Shown one piece after another: positions 16,845 to 25,715 of a stretch of DNA of 64,000 nt. Each line of letters opens with the position of its first letter. The stretch's first letter is position 1. The DNA lies in NCBI RefSeq assembly GCF_030848565.1, contig NZ_JAVDDV010000009.1, positions 1 through 64,000 of the forward strand, read 5' to 3'. The notes beneath the pieces are model-generated. The model searched no databases. It was not told the origin of the DNA and was given only the letters and a program-made list of their open reading frames with translations. Both the position numbers and the translations under genes were made by a program. This DNA is from Natronolimnohabitans sp. A-GB9 (GTDB taxonomy: Archaea > Halobacteriota > Halobacteria > Halobacteriales > Natrialbaceae).

Positions 16845-19800
16845 TCATAGTGTCGTCACATCGAGAATGTTGACTACCTTCCCCCGACCGCGGACCGTTG
16901 CACCGCTGAGTCCCGGAACGCCGCTCATGAAGCCCTCGAACGGTTTGACGACGACCTCCTGCTGGCCGTGGACGTGGTCACAGTAGAGCGCGATCGGACG
17001 GACATCGTCTCGAATCTGGACGAGCATGCCGTCGTCGTCGCCTGCCTTCGGCGTCTCGAGTTCCTCGTCCAGACGAACGACCGCGTCGTCGGCTGCCTCG
17101 GACGCGTCGACGGATTCGATGTCCTGGACGGCCTTCGTCGGCACGCCGAACTCCTCGCCGCCACACTCGACGAACAGAACGTCGTCGATCGCGACGGAGA
17201 CCGGCACGCTCATCGTCACGGACGTTCCCTCGCCAACGTCGCTGTCGATCGAAACCGTACCGTCGAGGTCTTCGATCGTTCGTTTGACGACGTCCATCCC
17301 GACGCCGCGGCCGCTGACGTCGGTCACTTCGTCGGCCGTCGAGAGACCGGGATGGAAGATGAGGTCGTAAACCTCCTCGTCCGATAGCTCGGCCGCCTCG
17401 GCGTCGGCGAGAACGTCTGCCTCGACGGCCTCGGATCTGAGTCGGTCGGGGTCGAGACCACTCCCGTCGTCCTCGACGGTGATCGTCACGCGGTCGCGCT
17501 CGCGTTCGGCCCGAAACTCGACCGTTCCCTCACGGGGCTTGTCCGCCTTCTCCCTCGTTTCGGGCGGTTCGATGCCGTGATCGACGGCGTTTCGAACCAG
17601 GTGAATCAGCGGATCACCGATCCGATCGAGGATGCTGCGGTCGAGTTCGACGTCTTCGCCGATCATCTCGAAGGCGACCGCTTTGTCCTGTTCCCGTGCA
17701 ATATCGCGGACGATACGGGGCAGACGGTTCGTCACCGTCTCGAGGGGCACGAGGCGGATGTCCATCACCGTCTCCTGAAGTTCGGACGTCAGTTCTCCCA
17801 GATCGTCGAGTTCCGTCTCGAGCGCGTCGGTCTCGGCACCGTCGGTCTCGGTGACTGCGTGCCGGAGGCGAACGCGGGACGTGACCAGCCCCTCGACGAG
17901 GGTCAACAGTGAATCGACCTGTTCGACGTCGACCCGCACCGACTGGATCTCGTCGCTCCCCTGGTCGTCGGTCGATCGGTCGACCGTCTCCGGAATCGTC
18001 AGCGCCGGGCTCTCGAGGGTCGGTTCGTCGACCCGCGTGACGACTTCGTCCCCGTCGCCGTCGGCCTCGGCGTCGGTGCCGATAGCCTCGTCATCGAACG
18101 CGGACGGTTCCGTACTCGAGGCTGTGGTCGGAGAGGACTCGATATCGAAGCCGTCGTCGGCCAAGGCATCGTCGGCGTCGTCGTCATCGAACGGATCGTC
18201 GAACGCGTCCGCATCGAACGTCGCCTCCTCCATTCCATCGTCGCCAAACTCGTCGACAGTGACCTCGTCGGCATCGAACTCGTCGACGCTGACCTCGTCG
18301 GCATCGAACTCGTCGGCACCGGCCTCGTCGTCGAACTCGTCGACGAACGACTCTTCGGGCTCGACAGCAGTGTCGTCGAACGTATCGTCGGACGCCGCGA
18401 GTTCGGCGTTTCCGAACTCCTCGTCCGCGAAGTCGTCGGTATCGGCATCGTCGAACGCGTCGTCGACCGAGTTCGTGGTGACCGACGCGTCGTCCGATTC
18501 GTCGGTCGGCTCGTCGGCGATCGTATCGTCGTCGGCCCTCGATCCAACCTCCTCTTCGAACGACGGCGCGGGATCGGTCTCGACGGTCTGGTCCGGCGAT
18601 TCCTCGGCCGCCGTCCCGTCGTCGGCATCTTCGGTGTCGTCCTCGACGGATTCTTCGGCATCGAAGGCGACGACGTCGTCGGCCGGATCGGACTCGGTCT
18701 CCGACGGGAGTTCCTCGTCGGTCGACTCGAGGGAGACGTCCGACTCGAGATCGTCTGCCGCGTCACCGTCTCCGAGATCGTCTGCCGCGTCGGCAGCGAA
18801 AGCGACCTCCGACTCACGTTCGTCCGCCGCGAGTTCGTCCGACACGTCGGGATCGGCGTCGCCCTCGAGATCCGCCGGGTCGGAGGCCGTCTCGTCTTCG
18901 GGGGCGATCGAATCGGTGTCCTCGGCGTCGATCGGCTCGGCCTCGGCCTGCGTTCCGTCAGCGTCGTGCCGCGTCCCGTCAGCGTCGTCCGGCTCGTCCT
19001 CGAGGAACGAATCGTCGTCGGCGGCGTCGCCGATGAGTTCGTCCATCCCGACCTCGTCGTCGTCGAACTCGTCGAACTCGAGTTCGTCGAGTTCGTCCTG
19101 AAGTTCGTCGAAGCCGACCATCTCGACCTCGTCTTTGAGTTCGTTGAAGACGGCGTTGGCGTCCTCGACGTCCTCCTCGGTGTCGGCCGCCTGTTCGGGA
19201 TCGCCGGCCGTCGCCGTCGCTTCGTCGTCGCCCCCGTCGTCGTCGCCCCCGTCGTCGACGTCCTCGAGTGAGTCGACGGCCGGTTCACCCGGCTCGACGT
19301 CCGTCTCCAGTTCGTCGTCGTCGAAGAGGTCGTCGAACGAGCCCGCATCACCCATCTCCTCGAAGGGCTCGAGTTCGTCGTCGTCGACGTCCTCGACCAT
19401 CGCGTCCAGGTCGTCGAACTCGTCGAACTCGTCTAACAGCTCGTCGACCTCGAGATCTGCGGCGTCCGCACTCGAGAGATCGTCAGTGTCCGATTCAGCC
19501 GTCTCGTCTCCCGTCTCGGAACGCGCTTCGAATCGATCGGAGACGGTGACGAGTTCGAAATCGCGGACCTCCTCGACCGGCTCGAGGCCGGAGGTGATCG
19601 CGGCGTCGCCGACCGCGCTACCGAAGACGGCATCGAACTGGTCGCCGTAGTCGCCGGCCTCGATCTCGTCCCGTGGAGGATCGGTCCCGATCAGATCGAA
19701 CGCGTCGATCAAAGCGTCGACCACGAGCTTCCCGGTGTTGACACCGTCGCGGTCGGCGACCGCGAGACGCACCAGATACGCCTCGTGGTCGTCGTCGGCC

Positions 19801-20252
19801 GGCGGATCGAACCGCTCGAGGATGGCGTCGATCTCGTCGGTCGACGGCGGGGAGACCGTGGCTGGCACGTCCCCGGTTCCGTCCTCGAGATGCTCGCGAA
19901 GTGCCTCGATCGTCGCCGAGGGATCGGTGTCGACCTCACCGTCGGCTGCGACCTCATCGACCATCGCCTCGAGTTCGTCGACGGCATCGAAGATGACGTC
20001 CATCAGTTCGGGCGTCACCTCGAGGTCGCCGCCGCGAACGGCGTCGAGAAGGTCCTCGATCGCGTGTGCGAGGTCACTCGCCGACTCGAATCCCATCGCT
20101 CCACAGTTCCCCTTGAGCGTGTGTGCGACGCGGAAGATCTCCTCCATCGCCTCGTCGTCGGTCGGATCACGCTCTAGGGTGAGCAACGCGTTGTTCAGTT
20201 CCGTAATTCGTTCCTCGCTCTCCTGAACGAAGTCGGTTAGATACTCAGTCAT
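16845..20252 (-). CDS. cheA: Chemotaxis histidine kinase CheA with very long acidic linker
   Basis: A 1135-residue CheA. The P1 (HPt) domain has phosphoacceptor His44 in RVAHTLKGNCGAMGF. A P2-like domain lies near 160-255. From about 265 to 745 there is an Asp/Glu/Ser-rich linker with repeated motifs such as FDADEVTVDEF. Then come the dimerization domain, the ATPase domain (LVRNAVDHGIEPPETR, VEDDGSGLDPDRL, DVSGRGVGMDVV) and the CheW-like P5 domain to the C terminus. Bacterial CheA is usually 650-700 residues, so the linker accounts for the extra length. Phosphate goes to CheY and CheB, both encoded next. Start at 20252 (MTEYLTDF) overlaps cheB by eight bases. Confidence 0.95.
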   Translation of the reverse strand: MTEYLTDFVQESEERITELNNALLTLERDPTDDEAMEEIFRVAHTLKGNCGAMGFESASDLAHAIEDLLDAVRGGDLEVTPELMDVIFDAVDELEAMVDEVAADGEVDTDPSATIEALREHLEDGTGDVPATVSPPSTDEIDAILERFDPPADDDHEAYLVRLAVADRDGVNTGKLVVDALIDAFDLIGTDPPRDEIEAGDYGDQFDAVFGSAVGDAAITSGLEPVEEVRDFELVTVSDRFEARSETGDETAESDTDDLSSADAADLEVDELLDEFDEFDDLDAMVEDVDDDELEPFEEMGDAGSFDDLFDDDELETDVEPGEPAVDSLEDVDDGGDDDGGDDEATATAGDPEQAADTEEDVEDANAVFNELKDEVEMVGFDELQDELDELEFDEFDDDEVGMDELIGDAADDDSFLEDEPDDADGTRHDADGTQAEAEPIDAEDTDSIAPEDETASDPADLEGDADPDVSDELAADERESEVAFAADAADDLGDGDAADDLESDVSLESTDEELPSETESDPADDVVAFDAEESVEDDTEDADDGTAAEESPDQTVETDPAPSFEEEVGSRADDDTIADEPTDESDDASVTTNSVDDAFDDADTDDFADEEFGNAELAASDDTFDDTAVEPEESFVDEFDDEAGADEFDADEVSVDEFDADEVTVDEFGDDGMEEATFDADAFDDPFDDDDADDALADDGFDIESSPTTASSTEPSAFDDEAIGTDAEADGDGDEVVTRVDEPTLESPALTIPETVDRSTDDQGSDEIQSVRVDVEQVDSLLTLVEGLVTSRVRLRHAVTETDGAETDALETELDDLGELTSELQETVMDIRLVPLETVTNRLPRIVRDIAREQDKAVAFEMIGEDVELDRSILDRIGDPLIHLVRNAVDHGIEPPETREKADKPREGTVEFRAERERDRVTITVEDDGSGLDPDRLRSEAVEADVLADAEAAELSDEEVYDLIFHPGLSTADEVTDVSGRGVGMDVVKRTIEDLDGTVSIDSDVGEGTSVTMSVPVSVAIDDVLFVECGGEEFGVPTKAVQDIESVDASEAADDAVVRLDEELETPKAGDDDGMLVQIRDDVRPIALYCDHVHGQQEVVVKPFEGFMSGVPGLSGATVRGRGKVVNILDVTTL

Positions 20253-21501
20253 CGGTCTCACCGTCCGTATCGAACGCGTCGACGATCGCCTCGACGAGGC
20301 CCGTTGCGGGTGCGACGACGTCGACACAGCCCGTTTCTATCGCCTGACAGGGGATGCCAAAGACAGGGCTCGTCGCCTCGTCCTGTGCGATGGTGTGTCC
20401 GCCCGCGGCGCTGATTGCCTCGATACCGGCCGCACCGTCGCGGCCCATACCGGTCAGTACGACGCCACAGAGCGGTCCGTCGACCTGCTCGGCGGCCGTC
20501 TCCATCGTCACGTCGATCGCCGGCCGAACGCCGTGGATCCGATCGCTGTCGTCGAGTCGAACGCGGAGCCGGCCACCGTCGTCGTCGTCGACCGCGAGGT
20601 GGCTATCTCCCGGCGCAACGACCGCCTCGCCAGGGACAACCGACTCGCCGTCGGTCGCCTCCCGGACGTCGTACTCGCTTCGCGCGTCGAGACGCTTTGC
20701 GAACCGATCCGTAAACTCCGCGGGCATGTGTTGGACGACGAGAACCGTCGCATCGAGGCCGATTGGGAGCCGTTCGAACAGTTCCTCGACGATCTTCGGA
20801 CCGCCGGTCGAGGCCCCGATGACGACGGTCGGTGCGATCGCATCCTCGCTTTCGAGTTCGATATCGCCGAGATCGAACTCGGCTGCTGGACGAGCGCCGG
20901 CGTGGTCGGCCGTCTCGTCGATCTCGAGGTCGATCCCGACATCGGAACCGGAGCCACCCTGGCGCGTCCGCGTCCCCCCGGGCCCTCCCGAGCCGACCGC
21001 CGGTTCGGGCCCGGTTTCGCCACCGGCGACTGCTCGATCCGTGACGTCGCTTGTGGTCGTTCGGGTCGCATGCACCGACGCAGCCGCACGGGCGAGGGCG
21101 ATCGACGAGGAGTTGGCGTCCGCGAGTTCGTCGACCTTCTCGACAACCTCGTTGCTCAGGTCGGCGACGGTCCGTGAATCCGAGCCGTCGGGTTTGTGGA
21201 GAAAATCGACGGCGCCACGCTCTAAGGCATCGAGCGTGGCCTCCGCTCCGTCTTCGGTGTGGACGCTCAACATGAGAATCAACGCCGGATTCGTCGCCAT
21301 GATGCGCTCGACGGCGTCGATACCGCCGAGTTCGGGCATCTCGACGTCCATCGTGACGACGTCGGGATCGTACGTCGTGGCGGCTTCGATCGCTTCCGTG
21401 CCGTTCGTGGCCGTCTCGACGTCGTAATCGGCCTCGCTGAGTGCGTTGCCGATGACTGTCCGCATAAACTGCGAGTCGTCGACAACGAGTACTCGCGTCA
21501 T
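20245..21501 (-). CDS. cheB: Chemotaxis response regulator protein-glutamate methylesterase CheB
   Basis: A 418-residue protein. The receiver domain (residues 1-120) has VVDDSQFMR and the phosphoacceptor in VVTMDVEMPELGG. After a Gly/Ser/Thr-rich linker the methylesterase domain carries the catalytic Ser in VIGASTGGPKI, His in VVQHMPAEFTDRFA and Asp in LTGMGRDGAAG. It removes methyl groups from, and deamidates, transducers. The linker of about 90 residues is longer than in enteric CheB. The gene overlaps cheY by four bases and cheA by eight. Confidence 0.95.
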   Translation of the reverse strand: MTRVLVVDDSQFMRTVIGNALSEADYDVETATNGTEAIEAATTYDPDVVTMDVEMPELGGIDAVERIMATNPALILMLSVHTEDGAEATLDALERGAVDFLHKPDGSDSRTVADLSNEVVEKVDELADANSSSIALARAAASVHATRTTTSDVTDRAVAGGETGPEPAVGSGGPGGTRTRQGGSGSDVGIDLEIDETADHAGARPAAEFDLGDIELESEDAIAPTVVIGASTGGPKIVEELFERLPIGLDATVLVVQHMPAEFTDRFAKRLDARSEYDVREATDGESVVPGEAVVAPGDSHLAVDDDDGGRLRVRLDDSDRIHGVRPAIDVTMETAAEQVDGPLCGVVLTGMGRDGAAGIEAISAAGGHTIAQDEATSPVFGIPCQAIETGCVDVVAPATGLVEAIVDAFDTDGETDD

Positions 21502-21860
21502 GCCGCAGCGACGTCGGACAGGGCCTTTCTGACGCTGGGTTCCTCGAACGGTTTGGTTACGTAGCCGTCCGCACCAGCCTTCACGGCGAGTTTCATCTTC
21601 TCACGCTGTCCGACGCTCGTACACATGATGACCTGCGCGTCCGGGTCGATCTTCTTGATCGCCGCGGTTGCCTTGATCCCGTTTGCTTTCGGCATCACGA
21701 TGTCCATCATGACGATATCGGGGTCGTGTTCTTTGTACAGTTTGACTGCTTCGGCGCCGTTGGACGCCTCTCCGACGATGCGGTAATCCTGTTCCAAAAT
21801 CTGGCGCAGTAAATTCCGCATAAAATGAGAGTCGTCCACGATGAGCACCCCTGTCGACAT
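21498..21860 (-). CDS. cheY: Chemotaxis response regulator CheY
   Basis: A 120-residue single receiver domain. It has the acidic pair in LIVDDSHFMR, the phosphoacceptor Asp in DIVMMDIVMPKANG, the switch Thr/Ser in MCTSVGQ and Lys in YVTKPFEEP. In archaea CheY-P acts on the archaellum through CheF, which is not in this window. A TATA-like ATTTATGG (21898-21905) lies about 40 bases upstream and GGTGGTG about 12 bases before the ATG could serve as ribosome site, so this transcript probably has a short leader. Confidence 0.95.
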   Translation of the reverse strand: MSTGVLIVDDSHFMRNLLRQILEQDYRIVGEASNGAEAVKLYKEHDPDIVMMDIVMPKANGIKATAAIKKIDPDAQVIMCTSVGQREKMKLAVKAGADGYVTKPFEEPSVRKALSDVAAA

Positions 21861-21897
21861 TCAGTAGTACACCACCCGCTGATAGCAATACGACTAC

Positions 21898-21905
21898 CAT
21901 AAATG
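21898..21905 (-). promoter_or_regulatory. TATA-like box upstream of cheY
   Basis: On the minus strand this reads ATTTATGG, 38-45 bases before the cheY ATG, which is further than for leaderless genes. This agrees with a short leader carrying the GGTGGTG ribosome-binding-like site. The cheY-cheB-cheA-cheC-cheC-cheD-cheR genes have no comparable gap between them. Confidence 0.4.
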
Positions 21906-22017
21906 CTGTCTCCCGATTATCAGTTTTGATAAATGACAGGTGCGAGCGGAGATCCAGTTTCCCTGACGGCTTCCGGACCGGCGGATGAAGCGAACCGAGA
22001 CGGTTTACGATAGAGGG

Positions 22018-22716
22018 TTACACACGCTGTTCTTGCGGTCCCGAGGCGAGGAGGAGCTTCCCGACGTCCAGCAGCGGCGTTCCCTCGACGACGACCTCTC
22101 GAGGCTCGTCACCGGCGTCCGATTCGTCGAACGCGCCCAGTTCGTCCGTACCGGACGTCGGCGCGTCCGTCTCCGTCTCGAGGGCGAGCGACACGTCGTC
22201 GTCGGGGCGGTGCTCCTGTTCGCGTTCGATGAGCGCGTCGACGAGTGGGTGGGTAAGCGCGTCCCCGGAGAGACGTCGCTCCTCGACGCTCGAGTCGTCG
22301 AGTACGTCGCTTACGGGGATCGCCTCGACGCCGATGACGTCGTCGACACGGAGCGCAACGGACTGCTCGTCGGTCGGTCGATCCAGCACCAGCAGCCGTT
22401 CGCGGCGACGATCCTCGCTCGAGTCGATGCTCGGGAAGTGGACACAGGGATCGACGACGGCGATGACCTCACCGCGTAAGTCCATCATCCCCTCGATCGC
22501 GTCCGGCGTCCGGGGCACGCGTGTCACCGCCTCGGGGACTTCCGCGAGCGTCCGGACGTCTTCGACGTGGACTGCAAAGCGGTCGTCGCCGAGTCGGAAG
22601 AAGACGAACCGCTCACGTTCTTCCTGTTCGTCTTCGTCGTCAGCCGCCCGGCGCTCGCGGTCGTCGGCGTCATCGATGTCGATGCCGAGAAGTTTCTCGG
22701 AGAGATCCGGAGCCAT
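22018..22716 (-). CDS. cheW: Chemotaxis adaptor CheW
   Basis: A 232-residue CheW that couples transducers to CheA. The core runs from ERFVFFRLGDDRFAVHVEDV through GMMDLRGEVIAVVDP and VALRVDDVIGVEAI. Between about residues 155 and 210 an acidic insertion (REQEHRPDDDVSLALE and beyond) separates the last core strand, making it longer than the usual ~160 residues. It lies about 157 bases from cheY with its own upstream region, divergent from a second CheW-like gene. Confidence 0.92.
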   Translation of the reverse strand: MAPDLSEKLLGIDIDDADDRERRAADDEDEQEERERFVFFRLGDDRFAVHVEDVRTLAEVPEAVTRVPRTPDAIEGMMDLRGEVIAVVDPCVHFPSIDSSEDRRRERLLVLDRPTDEQSVALRVDDVIGVEAIPVSDVLDDSSVEERRLSGDALTHPLVDALIEREQEHRPDDDVSLALETETDAPTSGTDELGAFDESDAGDEPREVVVEGTPLLDVGKLLLASGPQEQRV

Positions 22717-22816
22717 GTTCCTGGTCGAGTATCACATTCCAACACTAAAACGTTGACTCCGCAGCGACCGCCTGCGGGCTCGAGCCGGCGTCACCGTCGT
22801 TGTACATTCACAAAAC

Positions 22817-22826
22817 TTATTTTATC
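22817..22826 (+). promoter_or_regulatory. TATA-like box of the second CheW-like gene
   Basis: TTATTTTATC lies 22-31 bases before the ATG at 22848 and supports that start over the upstream in-frame codon at 22800, which would place the box inside the gene. Confidence 0.55.
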
Positions 22827-22847
22827 GTGACTGGATCCCGAATCGAT

Positions 22848-23300
22848 ATGGAATCGGCCGCGAGCGGCGATGGAGGCGAGCGAGCGACCGTACTGACGTT
22901 CTCACTCGAGGAGCGACGGTACTGCGTTCGTGTCGATTCGGTCGCTTCCGTTCTCGGAGTCTCGAGCGACGAGTCCGTCGCGTCGGCGGCCGATCCGTGG
23001 AACGCGGGTACCGTCTCGATCGCCGGCGGCCGCGTCCGTGTCGTCGATCTCGCGCGTGCGTTCAACTCGGCGGACCGAACGACGGCACGGGTCGACGATC
23101 CGAAGCTGCTCGTGTTCAGGCTGACGGCTCCCGACGGCGCCTACTACGGCTGGCTCGTCGACGCGGTCGATGTCACGCGGACGGTCCGAGAGAGCGATCT
23201 CGAGGCGACCCGAAGTAGCCGACTGGCCCACGTCAGGGGCCGGCTCGAGATCGACGGCGAGAGCGTCGTCTGGCTCGACGAGGGGGCGATACACGGTTGA
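22848..23300 (+). CDS. Second CheW-like chemotaxis adaptor
   Basis: A 150-residue protein close to the minimal CheW size. VLTFSLEERRYCVRVDSVAS, AGTVSIAGGRVRVVDLARAF and YYGWLVDAVDVTRTV match the beginning, the R-G-x-hhP-hhDL core and the second subdomain of CheW, although the usual 'LRG' is replaced by 'IAGG'. It lies divergently from cheW, sharing its upstream region. It may be an alternative adaptor or a CheA-independent regulator of transducer arrays; the sequence does not decide. Start chosen at 22848 because of the TATA-like box. Confidence 0.82.
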   Translation: MESAASGDGGERATVLTFSLEERRYCVRVDSVASVLGVSSDESVASAADPWNAGTVSIAGGRVRVVDLARAFNSADRTTARVDDPKLLVFRLTAPDGAYYGWLVDAVDVTRTVRESDLEATRSSRLAHVRGRLEIDGESVVWLDEGAIHG

Positions 23301-23327
23301 GCGATGGAAAAGAGCGACCGGTCTCGC

Positions 23328-24101
23328 TTAGCGCATCCCGGGTGGCGGACCGTCGTTCGAGTCGTCGTCGATATCGACGTCCAGCCCGTGTTCTTCTCGT
23401 TTCTCCTGGAGGCGTTTGACCTGCCGGTAGTAGTAGGCGATTCCGACAGCGCCGATCAGAACGGCGCCACCGGCCAGACCGGCGAACAACGGCACGTCCC
23501 GGGTGAGGTAGTATCGGATTGAGATAGCGCTGTCGACGTCCTCCCAGTAGAGATGCTCCTGGTCGTCGACGATCTCGCGGTCGTAGCCGCTCGGACTGAC
23601 GTCGCCGAACAGGATGTTCGTCGTCCGATGCTCTTCGGGAAGCGTCACCTCGTAGGAGCCCTCGGCGAACGCCTGTATGCTGAACGTGGTTCGACCGGCG
23701 TCACCGGAGAACGCGATCGTGCCGTTCCCATCGGGGACACGAACCTCGGTACTCGACTGTCCTTGCTCGATGTCGAGTTCCGACCCGGTCACTTCGGTCC
23801 CGTTAGGGTACCAGTAGCGGACGCTGTGGATGTCCATCGCTTCATCGGTGTAGATATTCGAACGGTACAGCGACAGCTCGTCCTGGTCGTCGAGATCGTA
23901 GACGGCGCGGAACTCGCCGCTGCTGATCAAGCTGCCGTCCTCGACGTCGATAGCGACGTCAGCGTCGCTGTCACGCAGATCACCGTACTCCTGTTCGCGG
24001 TCGAGCTCTTCATCGTCGATCCCGCCGAAGAACGCTGTACAGCCGGCCAGACCGACGAGCAGTCCGACAGCGATCACTGCGAGAACGAGTCGTCGATTCA
24101 T
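23328..24101 (-). CDS. Membrane-anchored lipoprotein (DUF5803-like)
   Basis: A 257-residue protein starting MNRRLVLAVIAVGLLVGLAG followed by a lipobox Cys, so lipid-anchored export is expected. A beta-rich extracellular domain follows (SGEFRAVYDLDDQDELSLY, YWYPNGTEVTG). Near residues 205-225 is a second membrane helix (LFAGLAGGAVLIGAVGIAYY) and a short basic, then acidic, cytoplasmic tail ending PPPGMR. The architecture matches the haloarchaeal family I know as DUF5803; its function is unknown. It ends the tfe-DUF2110 gene group, with its start one base from the end of the DUF2110 gene. Confidence 0.78.
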   Translation of the reverse strand: MNRRLVLAVIAVGLLVGLAGCTAFFGGIDDEELDREQEYGDLRDSDADVAIDVEDGSLISSGEFRAVYDLDDQDELSLYRSNIYTDEAMDIHSVRYWYPNGTEVTGSELDIEQGQSSTEVRVPDGNGTIAFSGDAGRTTFSIQAFAEGSYEVTLPEEHRTTNILFGDVSPSGYDREIVDDQEHLYWEDVDSAISIRYYLTRDVPLFAGLAGGAVLIGAVGIAYYYRQVKRLQEKREEHGLDVDIDDDSNDGPPPGMR

Positions 24102-24102
24102 A

Positions 24103-24786
24103 TCAGGGAACGACACAGCGCAGTTCCGCCGGGAGGTACTCCCCGACGCTTGCGAGCAGGCCCGGTGGATCGGTGTCTTCGGTACAAACCACGCTCTGCT
24201 CTAAGAGCCCGAGGCGCTCGACGGTGACGTAATCCTGTGCGTGGCCGGCGCGGTTGAGCGTCGCCCGCACCTCCGCACGGGTCGCGCTGTTGACGTTGAG
24301 CCGTCCGTTACCACGCGTCCAGTCGTAGAGACGATCCTGCTCCGCGCCGGCGAGACGCGACGGCTCGTCGTCGGCTCGGTCACCGCCGTAGACGAACCGC
24401 AGCGGCAGATGCTGGACCAGCCCGTATCGCTCACGGATCTGTTCGGGCGAACCCGGCCCGAGACCGAGTTCGTCGGCCGGAATCCGGACCGGCTGGCCGG
24501 CGTCGAGGACGATCCCCTCCTCGTCCCACGAGTCGAACGTACCGACGTAGGTCTCGCCGGCCTCGAGGTCGGGGACGATCTCGCCGAACTCCTCGCGGAG
24601 AACGTTGCGTGCGACCGTCGCGTCGTCGCCCTCGATCGTTACCGAGGGGAAGTCGTCGTGGCGGACACCGACCTCATACTCGACTGCGAGTTCGCCGATC
24701 TCGTTGCCGACCAGCGACCGCAGCGAGTCGAGTGCCCGCTTGCGAGCATCACCGTCGACGTAGAGTTTGGTTGCGAGTACGACCAT
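24103..24786 (-). CDS. DUF2110 family protein (TFE-linked)
   Basis: A 227-residue cytoplasmic protein. Its first part (VVLATKLYVDGDARKRALDS) is followed by a region with an S1- or OB-like look (AGETYVGTFDSWDEEGIVLD) and a C-terminal segment with HAQDYVTVERLGLLEQSVVC. This matches archaeal DUF2110, widely found next to tfe. The start codon shares one base with the tfe stop (TGATG), so the two are translationally coupled. Its constant linkage to TFE suggests a role near transcription or RNA, but this is inference. Confidence 0.85.
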   Translation of the reverse strand: MVVLATKLYVDGDARKRALDSLRSLVGNEIGELAVEYEVGVRHDDFPSVTIEGDDATVARNVLREEFGEIVPDLEAGETYVGTFDSWDEEGIVLDAGQPVRIPADELGLGPGSPEQIRERYGLVQHLPLRFVYGGDRADDEPSRLAGAEQDRLYDWTRGNGRLNVNSATRAEVRATLNRAGHAQDYVTVERLGLLEQSVVCTEDTDPPGLLASVGEYLPAELRCVVP

Positions 24787-25304
24787 CAGGCCTCGATGTT
24801 CAGTTCTTCCTCGAGTGCCTCGAGGCGGTCGTCCATTGCGTTGACGAGCCGATCGTTGTCCATCGATTCCAGCGGCGAGCCGCATTCGGGACACTCGAAC
24901 CCGAAGTCCATCGCTTCGCCGAACTCGAACCGAATGGAACAGATTTCACAGAGATAGAACTCGTGGTTGCGCTCGTACTCTCGGCGCTGCTCGAGTGCGT
25001 CGTGGAGTCGGTACATCTCCTCTTCTAGGTTCTCCGGAATGTTGTCGTACTCGAACGTCCAGAGATACGTCAGCCAGCCCGAATCCTCGTCGCGTAGCCG
25101 TCGATAGCTGGCCAGATCGTTCTCGTACAGGATAAACAGCGCGCGCCGCACGTCGTTCAACTCGAGATCCAGCTCTTCTGCGAGCTCCTCGTCGGTCACT
25201 TCCCCGTCCGGCGGCGCCGCCGCGACGGGCATCCCCTTGGGACCGACCAGCTCGTGTAAGTACTTCTGGATGACTGGATCTTCGAGCAGGTCCTCAAAAG
25301 CCAT
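24786..25304 (-). CDS. tfe: Archaeal transcription initiation factor TFE (alpha subunit)
   Basis: A 172-residue homolog of TFIIE-alpha. The N-terminal extended winged helix (DPVIQKYLHELVGPKGMPV, VTDEELAEELDLELNDVRRA) is followed by a helical linker (YRLHDALEQRREYERNHEF) and a zinc ribbon with CEIC and CPEC Cys pairs. TFE stabilises the open RNA polymerase-promoter complex. A TATA-like box at 25329-25337 lies 25-33 bases before the ATG. It heads a three-gene group with DUF2110 and the lipoprotein. Confidence 0.96.
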   Translation of the reverse strand: MAFEDLLEDPVIQKYLHELVGPKGMPVAAAPPDGEVTDEELAEELDLELNDVRRALFILYENDLASYRRLRDEDSGWLTYLWTFEYDNIPENLEEEMYRLHDALEQRREYERNHEFYLCEICSIRFEFGEAMDFGFECPECGSPLESMDNDRLVNAMDDRLEALEEELNIEA

Positions 25305-25328
25305 TACCTACGTGTAGTGGCATGGAGC

Positions 25329-25337
25329 CATTAAAGC
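25329..25337 (-). promoter_or_regulatory. TATA-like box of tfe
   Basis: The minus strand reads GCTTTAATG, 25-33 bases before the tfe ATG at 25304, consistent with a leaderless transcript. Confidence 0.5.
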
Positions 25338-25415
25338 TTGTCAACTACTCCGCGCCCGTCTCGATAGCGGACAGTCCGGATTTGTGAATCGCGACCCCTC
25401 GAGCGATCGACGACC

Positions 25416-25631
25416 CTAGTTCGACGTGTTGTCGCCACGGAACGCCTCCCAGCCGACGGCGAGGAACACGAGCACCAGCGCGAGACCGAGCCCGTAGAAC
25501 AGTCCCATCGCGATCGCCTCGACGATCGTATGTCCCGTCGCCAGTAACACGACGACGGTCAGAAAGACGAGGACACCCCCGAGCATGTACCACTCGATTG
25601 CGGTCCGCGGTAGTGACGCACCCGAAGCCAT
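25416..25631 (-). CDS. Small two-helix membrane protein
   Basis: A 71-residue protein with two hydrophobic segments (MLGGVLVFLTVVVLLATG and IAMGLFYGLGLALVLVFLAV), a short exposed N terminus and a charged end (EAFRGDNTSN). I do not recognise a named family. It lies between tfe and a divergent membrane gene. A weak TATA-like CTAGCTTTT lies about 27-36 bases upstream. Confidence 0.65.
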   Translation of the reverse strand: MASGASLPRTAIEWYMLGGVLVFLTVVVLLATGHTIVEAIAMGLFYGLGLALVLVFLAVGWEAFRGDNTSN

Positions 25632-25715
25632 ACCGACATTCCGTCACCGAGCGCCGAAAAGCTAGCCCTTCGTCCCGACAGTATCGTTTTGTACTGGGAC
25701 GTCGAACCGAACGGT

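Noticed and set aside
17851-19351. Long Ser/Thr-rich and Arg-rich frames opposite the cheA linker
   Set aside because: They mirror the Asp/Glu codons of the acidic linker, which read as Ser or Arg on other frames. The cheA frame has domains at both ends.
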